Shown here: positions 35,901 through 47,900 of the stretch, piece by piece
Layout of the letters: every line of letters starts with the position of its first letter
Position numbering within the stretch: the stretch's first letter is position 1
Source of the DNA: Chaenocephalus aceratus
Lineage: Eukaryota > Chordata > Actinopteri > Perciformes > Channichthyidae
Reading direction: 5' to 3'
DNA length: 64,000 nt
Assembly (NCBI GenBank): GCA_023974075.1
Contig: CM043792.1
Location: 8,537,456-8,601,455, forward strand
Translations under genes and position numbers: made by a program
Notes under the pieces: model-generated
Databases searched by the model: none
Seen by the model: only the letters and a program-made list of their open reading frames with translations
Told to the model about the DNA's origin: nothing

Positions 35901-38900
35901 AGTGTTTGCTTTGTAATAAAATAACATATTTTAAGCTATAATAAAAAATATTGCCTGCAACAAAATGAGGTATTTTTTTTAATTTGTTTTCACAAACTTA
36001 AAAACTCTACTTAGATCTAATATAAATATGAGGTTAGTCCAAAAGGAAAAATGAAGTTATAACAAAGTAATAAATGTTGTGTGGTCTTCAGAATGAATCA
36101 TCTTATTACTTTGTGTGAATGTAAATATATATCTTAGACAGAAGCAATATTTTTCACTTAACTCAACTTAATTTTTTTAGATTGAAAAATCAAGTTGGAA
36201 TAAACAAAAAAATTAGCTGTAAATTAGCTGTAACAAATTAGCGACATTTAGTTAGTCCAAAGTATACATTTTTTCAGTGTGGTTAAACTGTACACCCCAC
36301 TGCAGGGGTTGGCAACGTTTTTGATATGAATTGCCATTAAAAAAAAAAAATGTTATCAGCGTGCCGACGATCATGAATTATCAAGCAGGAGGGCGGGGGG
36401 AGCCTCGCTGCGGGGAAGCAGTGAGTGGACCTGTCAGCGCAACTTACATGATGCCGAATTTAACAAATACATTTAAATAATTGGTTCAAACGGCATAATA
36501 ATAAGGACGATCGTCCGTTCTGTGATTCTCCAAAACACACATGTTATGATATTAGGGTCATGTTGAGTGAGATGAGATCGCTGTCCCTTTAAGAGAGAGC
36601 GAGAGAGGGGTGTGGCTTGTGCATGTGTTGATGGTAGAGCGAGAGTGAGCTAGCATGTGTTGAAGTGAAACGAGGCAGCAGAAAAACTGAGGTCTGTGAT
36701 GTATTTTGTGAAACAGAAGAACAACTAAATAAACGGCCTCCCAAGAAGAGCTCGCCTCTCTCCAGTCATTAAGCTAAAGTGGGTTATTGAACCTGAAGCT
36801 TGTTGCTTCTGCCCTGGGAGACGAAGAGAGTCACCCCCCTGTTTCCTCGACTACGGTCTGGGAGCCGACAGGAAAGTTCAACACACAGATGGCCAGTCCG
36901 CCCCTGTGTAGCATATTATTTCAATGAGAGATGAGCAGATCGCCACTGGGCTTTCAACTAAAGACACAGCCACGCACACACTGCGGCATTTACACAGCTC
37001 CTTATGGGTACTGCTATTTGTGAAGTGCTTTCCTCTCTGGTGAGACGATCAGCACCACGGAGGAAAGCGGCAGAAAGTCGCCTGGAGATAAAGAGAGCGG
37101 GGCTGTGTTGCGTGTATGGCTTCCTTCTGCAGGTAACGGGGAGACGCGCTCTGGCGGCGGTCTCGTTCAGGATCCCAAAATACAATTTATATATTTTGCA
37201 CACTTATTCCTAGTGTGCCACTGGTTACGGTGCCGCGTGGCACGCGTGCCAGGGGTTGCCGACCCCTGCCCCACCGCGTGCACTTCGCTCTGCATCAGCC
37301 AAACGGCTCGCTGCACCAATCGCTGCGAGGGGGACCCAAGTTCCCATCAGCAAAAACACGTGGGTTTGCTATCCTGGCTCCAAAATGGTGGAATGAGCTC
37401 CCCATTGACATCAGGACAGCAGAAAGCTTACACACCTTCCAGACTGAAAACTCTTCTCTTTCGACTCCACTTCGAGCGATAGAACTATTAACAAAGAACT
37501 GCTAACAGAGCACTTATATACTAATAAAGGACTGGCTTACCTAAAGCCAGTTGAGTAGCACTTGAAATGCTTGGCTCTATGAAACCTGATGTACTTATAT
37601 GATGCTGTTTTCTTCAAGGTTGTATCTTCCTGGTCGAATGTACATACTGTAAGTCGCTTTGGATAAAAGCGTCAGCTAAATGCAAAATAATGTAATTGCA
37701 GCAGCAGGGGAAAATAAAAAATGTGGTTTACTATAAAACCATTTATAACCAGAAATACGATAAAAAATAAACATTTCCATATTAATTGCAGGAATGTAAA
37801 ACAGCAGTAAAACATCTTCCTATTGATCTTATTTTAAATGAAGTGTACATTTGTCTTAAGCCTAATATCCCAAAGGAAAGTTACAAGTTAAGGTGTGCAT
37901 GTGTTGCTGTTGAGTTGTATATGTTTTGTTGACGCTTTGAGCACCGCACAATTGGAATCTAGTTCCATTAAAAAGGGAGAGAAGGCCTTTCTACCAAAAC
38001 AATGTATAGATTGATAGGAAAAGATTTTTGTTTTACTTTGGGGTGAACTGTCAATTTAATGTACAGTAAATTAAACTAATTAAATGTCCCTGTCTTATGT
38101 CTTCAAGACACCTCTCCTTCTCCTAACCCTTTTTATATCGCTTGTCTTCTTCTCACCTTTTCTTTCATTTCTTCTCTTGTCCTCACCTCCCCTTCTCTGT
38201 CCTGCTTCCCACCCTCTCTTTCTCACCTCCTCTCTTTCTGTCCTCCTCTCCCCTGTCCCTGACTCACTGCAGTATTCCCGGCTGGTTCTGGTTCAGGTTG
38301 TCCCCCGCAGTGTTGCAGTTCTTCATTGTCCTCTGATCCCTCTCTATCTGCCTGCACATCACATCGTGGCTCTTCTGCAGCTGCTCCCTCTTCCAGCTAG
38401 CAGTAACTCCCTCAAAGCTGTAGCGGTTGCTCCCTGGTTTCATTCTGTGACGGCAAGAGCAGATTACAACCCGCTCTTATTCTACATCGCTTTGGATAAA
38501 AGCTTCAGCTAAATGAAATGTACTGTATTGATGGATCAGATACTTTGATGCTAATGTTCTGAGAATTAAAAGAATGAATGTGTGCAGTATATTTTTTACA
38601 TTCTGTTTATAGTATTATATTTTATATGTGTATGTTTTTCTTATTCCCGCACCTATCTTTTATCATGATGTCTTTTGCACTATTTATTTTAATGTCAAAT
38701 AAATGGTATACTACATTGTTGGAGGATCCTGGGATTTTCATTACTGCACTGTAGCTATTGTGCATATGGCAATTTTCATTTTATGCAGTTCTTTTTGGAG
38801 GTACTTATCATACCTTTGACTCCACTAGATGTATTTAACACATGGTTACTAGCTACTTTATACATATAAAAACACCTTATTGATGCGGATATGATGCAGT

Positions 38901-41900
38901 ACAGTACTAATAATAATAATTAAAAGTAATGACAATGTTCTTAATATTTGGATGAACATAAAAGTGATTCGACATGTATTTGTTGGTGCTGAAACAGAAT
39001 GATATTGTATAATAATAAAAAACCGACATTGTGCATAATGAGTACATTCACTTTTGATACTTAAAGAGCAACTCGCAGGTTTTTTTTTTAATAGATTTAT
39101 GCTTAACCTTGTCTGAAAATTACAATTAAAAAAGTTAATGCAGGATTTGATAATTTTTACAAGAATAGGCGCATTCACACCGCAGTACTTTTCCCACAAA
39201 GGTTCATGAGAACTTAGTTCATGAGAACTCTTTAGTTCTCATGAACTAAGTACAGATCGCGTTCACACCAGACTAAGTCCCTGGGGGTGGATTAGGCAAA
39301 TGAAGCCGCTGACGTCAGTTCTTCTTCTTCTGCTTTGGGTTTACTGGCAGGCCGCAAACTACTTCACGGCGTATACTGCCGCCCAAAGTCCCCGGCCGGA
39401 AGTCCCCGGAGTTGGGAACTGGCTTCAGTAGAAGCTGCTGGGACTCCCAGCAGCTTCTACTGAAGCCTTCCGAGTAAATCGCCAGAACGCCGACACCTCC
39501 TCATCTCCACCGCTCCCATGTTCTATTTTGTGTTGCCATAAGTTAGTCTCTCTGCGTTTCTGCGCTGGGCTAATGCTAATAATGCTAATAATGCTAATGC
39601 AAGGATAATAAAATGGCGGCTTCACAAAACTTTTTGGGAGTTTTACGGGGCGTGGTTTGCAATCCGCCCAGCCAATCAGACATAGGAACCTTTTCTCCCA
39701 CGAAGGTCCCTGCTCTCTAGCAGGGACTGAAAAGGGGGTGAAAAGGTTCTCATTAACTAATTTTAGTTCCGGCTCTTTTTGGTGTAAACGCAACATTTCG
39801 GAACTATATCGGAACTAAAGTGGGAAAAGTACTGCGGTGTGAACGCGCCTATAAGGGCAGGAATTCAGAGGGAAAGGAGCCGTTTTGAGCTCTGCTACTA
39901 AAAACTGCTTTTTTTTTAACGTCAAACGCATCATATTACGTCACATGGGGGAGCAACTTTCTCCGACTCCTTCTCTGCCCAATCCGCGGTAGTAGTTTGT
40001 AGTTGGTTTGAGCGGTTGTGATTTAGTGAGCTGCTATTTTTTCGGTAATTGTACATTGCATTTCACCATTTGTAATCATGGTTAGTGTCAGGACATCGAG
40101 TCCACAGTTTCCCTAACAGGAAAAGGACCGGAGCGTGTTCGTTCCTGCGTTGTGCGAGGTGCATCCACCTTCCTGCAGCACATACTCTCCACAGCTGAGG
40201 CCTATCAAACAAAACGTTTATCAGGAAACCGTATTACATCGCTCTCCCCCCTTCGCTCTTCTCTCTCTCTCCCCCCTTCGCTCCTCTCTCTCCCCTCCAC
40301 GTAGTGTGGAGTTGCATTAGGTAACGCGAGATACGGCTGATACTTGCGCATTAGTTTCTGTTATGGGTCAGTATCAACAGTCCTGCCAGTAACGTTACTA
40401 TAGTATCAATGCTACTTTAGTTATAGCCTGATATATGATAGCTAACTTTACAATGGTGTGATGAGACCGACGTTAGCTAACATTAACTGTAGCTAACGCC
40501 GGTCACTCACCAAGACAGCTGCCCTGTTCTCCACTGGTTCTCCTCACACCACAGCTCCATTTCTCTCCGATGGCCGTTATTTTTTCTAATCCTTGGCTGC
40601 TCCTGGTCTCTTGGACGCCTAGCAGGCTCATAATTATAATCATATGCATTCGAATATATATTTTTCAACCTCTTCTGTGTCTAAAACTAGCATTGTGATC
40701 CATGTTTATTCATACGTTAGACCGGCCGCTCTCCCCCATGTTACGTCACACGCGGGAGGTCACGTGGGGAGGCTTTTTTATGCGGAGGTAAAAATGTCTT
40801 ACAAAAACGACACCAGATGTCACTGTAGTGTATACTTCATTTTCCTACACATTTATTCACTTGTGTGTCTAACCTGCAAGTTGCTCTTTAAGTACAATCT
40901 GCTGATAATACTTCAGTATTTCTACGTAACATATTTTATTCAGGATTTTAACTTTATATAATGGGTTATTAAGAATATAAGATGTATTTCTATTTCTTTG
41001 TATCGAAGTCAAGGAGCTGAGTATTTCCTCCACCACTTTGTTTATGGTTCTCTGATTGAGTGAGTTACTATCAGACCCTGGTGCCCCCTGCTGGGAAACA
41101 AAGGACACCGCAGGGGAGCTCACCTCCTGTAGTGCTGTCTGAACTGCTCCAGAGCGTACACAGTGAACGGCCTGATGGACTTGTGAGAGGGGAATCCAGC
41201 AGTAGACGACAGCTTCACCAAGTGTCTGTTGTTGTCACAAACATACAAGAGCAGACAAGTTTATATAACTAAGGATACATATCCAGCATCTGAATCTCAT
41301 TATATAAATACTAATAGTGTGAAATCAATAGTGACTCACTGTCCGGAGTTGTGCATGACCACAGGCCGGTCACAGGAGAGGCAGTGAAATCTAGTCCACC
41401 AGTTGTCTGGAACGAAAACACAAAGACAGCTGACATTGACATTTCTTGTTGATTTACACATTTTGCAACACCTATGAGTATGTAAGTATGGATATGGCAG
41501 AAATGACTACTTAAAAGATGGCATTATATTAATAACACATATTGCCAACCAACTTTCAATTTTACAGAATGAAAGTGAATTACAGCCTCACAATCATTGT
41601 GACCTTTCACAATAAAAGCCCTGGACATACACGGCATCAATGATTATGGAAGCAAATTCCCACAGAGGATAAAAAAAATAGCTAGTTTAACTTTTATAAA
41701 AGGCCGTGCGTCTCCAAGATGCACTATGAAACAAGAACTATTTTCAGTTGTTTGGTACTAACAAAATGTGTATTGTATACTCTTTGACCTGCAGGGTATT
41801 GCGATACCTTTCTAGTGTTGTTCTTTTACACTAGCAGGTGCAAACACAATCTAAAAAAAGAGTGATGTCAGCGCTTACTTTCTGATACCAGCAGCGTCCT

Positions 41901-44900
41901 CCTGCTCTGGAGTTCCCTGACCCTGCAGCTTCTCCTGGATGCTCCTCCAGCGATCCTCCAGCTGCTTCTTCACAGAGTTCAGCTCGATCCTGTTCAACTG
42001 CAGAAAGGTGAGGAGTGAAACACCACCTCGCATAGAGTCACAGATCCCTCATGTGTATTACAGCGTCAGATGTTTACCTTACACTCCATCTCGGAAGAGA
42101 GTCTTTCGATGACTTTGTGCCAGTCCTGCTCCTGGCCTGTCACCTTGTTCAGCAGCTCCTGGAACATGGCGTTCAGCTGCTCCGTCACTGAGTCAAACTG
42201 CAAGCGGCTCACTTTGCCGTCCGGACCACATTTAGATGCCTTTTTCTGGTGTGGAGACAACCAGAGGAGGTTCAGGACAAACAGGGTCTTAAGACAACAG
42301 GATGTCCCCATCTGAATAACTCAAAGAAAATGTGTTTGTGATTCAATACATATTTTACCACAGCAGATTGAAGCTTATTGTGCAGATTACATTTTACACC
42401 TACATTTATTAATATAGCAGATGCAATAGCTTTTTCTACAGCAACAACAAAAGTACTTTATTCACCACCATTTTTCATGTGTGGGTGACTTCAAATAAAA
42501 TAACATTACGCATACGCGTATACCAATGAAAAGTACATGCCGAATTCTCAAACAAAGAATTTCATAAAGCACATTTTCTTGAATTCAATAATATGAATTA
42601 CAAATTCAGTTAAAAAAATCTGCAAAAGCATAATAAGTGCGAACAATTATGGTAATTATAGTACAAATAAAAAAGAAAATACAAAGACAAACCTTGAAAT
42701 ACAGAGACGCTAAAAAAAAGTCATTCCATTGTATTCATTGTATATGTTTCTATTTAAAAATAATAATAAATGTATTTATTTGAAAATAAAAAAAACTTTC
42801 TCTTTATTTAATGTAATTTATTTATTTGTATGTTGATACCATAGACTGTATATATAGGTTGATACATATGTTGATCCTCTCTCCTCTCAGCACATAGTGC
42901 ACTTAGTACAGACTAGGGATGGGAACGATTAATCGAATATTCGAAATTATTCAGGTATTCGAATATGAGTTATGAATATTTCTATAAAAAAAAAAAAATG
43001 TGGGAGTGATGCCTAAGTTGATTACATATTATCAAATTGAACAATTCAATGTATACGGCAGTGCCATAGCTAAATGTGTTAGGTCTATAGGTGTGTTTTG
43101 CTCCGCTCACCGGTCCCTCACAGCGGGCAGAGCTGCAGGTGCTGATCTCTCTCTCTCGCATCCGGTTATACTTCACCTGCGTTTATGTCCAAATCCATCA
43201 GATCTAGCTAGTTCTAGCCAATGACATGGCTGCTGCCCCTCCCTACACGCAGATCACGCAGACTCAAACCTCATCCTATGCCCAAATGCGCTCCGCAGCC
43301 ATTGCGAGGTTCCGGCGCTAACAGTTCATGTGCATGCTCCCCCGCCCCCTGTCAACACTCGCGACACATGAGTGGCCAGCCTAAACAACAATAAACGCTG
43401 CTTGGCAACCGTGTGTGGCGGCAAAGTACATAGACATTTTGACAGGAGAGATTTAGTTTTGCCGGTATTCAACATATTTTACCAGTCATAGTCAGGTAAT
43501 TATTTACACTCTAAGAAGAATCCTACACAACAGACATGGCGTCAAAAAGGAGTAACGTGTGGAAATATTTCGACCAGGTTAGTGAGTGCGGTGTAGAGGT
43601 CAAACTATGCCAAATTAAACTTATATACATGCTATACCTTGCTATACCCGCAACCTCCGTTCCAGCTGAGAGGGTCTTCTCTACAGCTGGCCTGATTGTG
43701 AATCGCCTCCACACATGAAAGCTGTAGGCCTATAGCTGTCAAACTGTGATCACCAGTTCAATACATTTGACAAATTCGACTTGGTTTCTACACTTATTTG
43801 AACATGTATGTATTTATTTCCACAAATTATTGAAAAGAAATTGGGTAAAAACAAAAAAAAATGTTATAAACGTTTTTTGGGGGGTCGAATATTCGAATAT
43901 ACATTTGATTTCAAATTCCCATCCCTAGTACAGACCTGCCTGTATCCACAGTATTTATGTTTTAGTGGTAAAAATGAACCCACTTACGATTTCACTCTCC
44001 ACCATCTGCTTGTCGGCCTTCTTCTCCTGCAGCTCCTCCGTCGTCTTGTACAGCTCCTGTGGAAACAACAACAGTTATACTCAGCAATAATCAACATAAG
44101 GAAAGCAAAAAACCTACTCTTATTTAATCAATTAGGCTTATTTTTGGATTCTTCTGTATATTACTAGCAAATATAACCTCTGCAGGAGAATGCAAATAAT
44201 TAGATTGTTTTGTTTTTAAAGGTGAAAGGCCAAAATAATAGTCAACCATTTCTGTTAATATGTTTTCTTTTGATATTTAACAGATTCCTGTGTAATAGCA
44301 TTTAACTTGATTTTATCGTCTGTAATAAGTCAATAGATAAATAATGCAATATGTAGAGTTGTTGCACATTTTCAGTATCGATACCATTATTTAAACAAAA
44401 CCTAGTAATCGAAGTGTGTCTATTAATTATCTTGAAAGTAGGGCTGTCAAGTTAACGCATTAATAACGCGTTAACGCAAAAAAAAATAACGCCACTAATT
44501 ATTTTGACGCGATTAACGCATGTGTATTTTTTGTCCTCGGCCGCCCCGTAGTTTCAGAGTATTTTCGAGTTTAAAATACATTCTACAAGCTGATGCTGAC
44601 AGCATCAGCTTGTAGACCAGGGATCACCAACTACATTTGACATTTGAACATGCACACCTTACGTGTATTGTTGTTGTTAGCATCTGGTGCTAGCTAGCTG
44701 CGCTCACGGATATAAGGAGCTGTTTCAATGAAAACAGAGGAGTGACATTTCGCCGACAACTGCGCCGAGCACTTGACTTTATGCAGGCAGCCAGACAGTG
44801 GGACATTGTACGAACAGTCAGCACACTCAGCACGGATAGTGCGCGCAACATGATTGCAGCGTCCAGGCAGCTCCGGTTCAAGTATATGCCTTGAGTTGCA

Positions 44901-47900
44901 CATAGCTCCAACGATCCATCACGCGCGCGCACGCACGCGCACACACACACACACACACACACTTTGTATTGTATTATTGTATGAGAGGTTCCAGGTTGAA
45001 TTGTTGAATTGTTATGTTTAATATTCATGAGAATATTTGTCATTGTTCCAATGATAATAAACAAACATTAGCATAAAGCATATTTGTCCACTCATATGTT
45101 GACAAGAGTATTACAAACTTGAAAAATATCCCTCTAAGGTACATTTAGAACAGATACAAAATGTGCGATTAATCGCGATTAACTATGAACAATCATGCGA
45201 TTAATCGGGATTAAATATTTTAATCGACTGACAGCCTTACTTGAAAGGCATTACTTCACCGTAAAAATACAAAGGTTTTTTTACCTCTATGTGGCTCTGT
45301 TTCTGGCTGTTGTCCTCGTGCAGACATCTTGTGGTTTCAGTAAGTTTTTCACAGTCTGTCTGAAGCTGCAGGATCGCATTCTGCACGTCGTTCACCAGCT
45401 CCCCGTTCTGAAGCACACATACACATTGTTATAGACACATAGTCATATTCAAATATACTTCACAGCGGTCCCAGCTTCGACATCACATTCGCTGAAAGTG
45501 AAGTGTTGCATGAGTACAAAAAACATGACTGAACCTACCACAAATGTATCTTTACAATTCCCAATTTACACACATAGCTTAATAAACAGCACCGTAAAGA
45601 CTTATGTATTAACGGTAGCATTTTAGGGGAAATTATGTTGAAAATCACTATCTGATAAACCACATCTGAACCAAATATCATATTCAAAACAGTGATTTCA
45701 AAGAAACTCAATTCACTACCTAACGTTTCAACTATTGGATGAGTTTGTATGCAAGTTTCAGTAATCATGGCTCAGTCCCTCCCAAAGCAGCTGGACTTGT
45801 TTTATTCAAACATTAACGATCCCACATGTGACTGATTACCAGAGGTTAAACACTTGGGACCCCCCCCACATCAGTCCTCAGTCCTCATCACAGATCCCAT
45901 TACCTACCATTTTAGAGTGCAATGATTGTTCTACATTCCATAACCATGGTGTCTGTTACCTCCACCGGTAAGAAGTGGTAAAAAGCCTTTAGGACACGTG
46001 CACACTGCAAGCCTTAGCGCTTCATTTGGATTCATTGCTTATTTCTAATTTTTTTCTTTTAGCTGTTTAAGTTCTTTTTTCACGAGGGCCCAGGAGGTGA
46101 ACTGGGACCTCTCCAAGTGCCAGTCCACACTCCATATTTTAAGTCTGTTTGGGGACTTGAAGCAGCGACCCTACCACGGTCAGTCCAAGCCCCTACTGAC
46201 ATCGCAGCCGTCTTCCATGTTTGTCATCACACAGTGATTCAGCAGAGCAGATGTGTCACCAATATCCATCTAGAATCATTTTTTTAAGACATGTAGAGTT
46301 CACAGTATTTATCTATTCATGTAATACTCACCAGAATCAACCCAGATATAAACCTTAAAGCACCACACGCCTAGCAAGCACAATATCAAATGACACCTGA
46401 CCAATACTTCACATTAGTTTTCCGGAACATTCTGCCGGTCTGTCACTGGATGCATCGCACTTGAAGTTTCTGCACTCACTTTATCTGTGTGTGGCAATAC
46501 GCATTTCAGTTGCTATCCAATGTTCAGTTGCTGTGTTTTGCTTTTTGTATATCTGTTGAATACCAGCAGTGAAAACAAATACCCCCCTGGGACAGTAAAT
46601 CTGAATCTCATCTATCTTGCCTCTCCGTCGTTGGGCGGCTGAGCCCTGCCTCCGCTCTGCTGCTGGAGCATGCTGCTCACGGCGTCCTGCAGCTGCTCAT
46701 AGTGCTGGAACAGCAGGCTGAGCTTCCTGGCAACGTTCACCGGTTTGCCTGTGAACGCTGAGCCGAGTCCCTGACTGTCATCGTCGCCCTCATCCTGTCC
46801 CACCTCGGACAGGTCAGAGGTCAGCGACTGCATCATGTCCTCCAACATGCCTCGCAGGTCGTCCAGCTGAGGTCAGAGGGCAGACAGCTGACGTTAGACT
46901 CAAACTTTTTGAATTGTGTTTAACTACAGGTAAACAGTAGCAGGCCTGTCGGTGCTGCAGCAGCATATCAGTATCTGACCTTCACTTAATGACCCTGTGT
47001 ATCCCTGTTGTTGACTGCCCCCCCCCCTAAATGTCCCTCCTGTCTGACCTGATTCTGCAAGTGCTGGACTTCTGTTCTCTCCAAAGTTAAAGCCTGTTGA
47101 GCTTTGAGCTGCTTCAGATCCTCTTCCAGTTTCTGCACAGACCTCCTGCACATGACGGCACGAATATGAACACAGAACATCGACTTCTCCGATCTGAACA
47201 CTCACAAAGGACTAAGTATATCAACGCAATGTGGAAAAAGACCCCACATTTAAGTGATAACAATAAAAAGAAATGTCTATAGATTTAGAAGTGCAACATT
47301 TATCTTCAGGTTTTAATTTCTAACAAATCAACTTCACTGATTATAATAATAGGTTATAATAGTTTGGGGTTTTCAATCCGTTTTTGGTTTATTTTATTTT
47401 TAACATTGCGATTTCATTTTAGTTTGCCTTCCGTAAGCATCTGCTTGTTTAAGATTGGTAAAAATTGATCTGATAAAATATCAAAAACCGTTATGTTGTT
47501 ATTTAATTCTAGAAGACTTTGAAATTGGAAAACATAAGCACAATTCATAATGAAGGCTCTGCTGGAAGTTTCTGTGGTTGCTGTCTCCCACCAGGTGATA
47601 TTTAAATATTCTTTATCTAATTGTCATGGGTTTATCCTCAAGAAATACATATTTTTATATTTTGTTCAACTTTACAATACTTTTTTTTTTTCTTATTCTG
47701 ATTTTAGTAATACAAGTTTATAATAAACTTGTACTGGTGATGGGGAAACTTTTCTCCAATATTTCACTGAGGCAAAATGCAATCCATCTGGAAACATTTC
47801 ATGTGAAAACATTCTAAACTCTACATTAATGTTTCTCAAGCTAGAAACTCTTGTAAAGAAGAACATACAAGTCCCACTTTGTTACCATCAACTGTTAACA

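Larger units (their letters stand above)
32275..36279 (+). mobile_element. 4-kb CACTA-like element carrying a PB1-domain gene fragment
   Basis: It interrupts L2 between GGACATG and TGGTTAAAC; only TG is repeated. Ends are CACGGAAAAAAGTG and, reversed, CACTGAAAAAATG, which fits CACTA/EnSpm (CMC) termini. No transposase is recognised. The interior holds a perfect 38-bp palindrome, a Harbinger-like MITE with a nested hAT, a fold-back MITE and exons of a PB1-domain protein. The 5' side (32470-33330) looks like a promoter and leader region with splice-like GTAAG sites. Superfamily is inferred from the termini. Confidence 0.65.

Noticed and set aside
36958..37203. 81-residue - strand open frame repeated at 48804-49049
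   Set aside because: The two copies are only shared because both lie in sister hAT elements; the sense strand has the transposase exon remnant.
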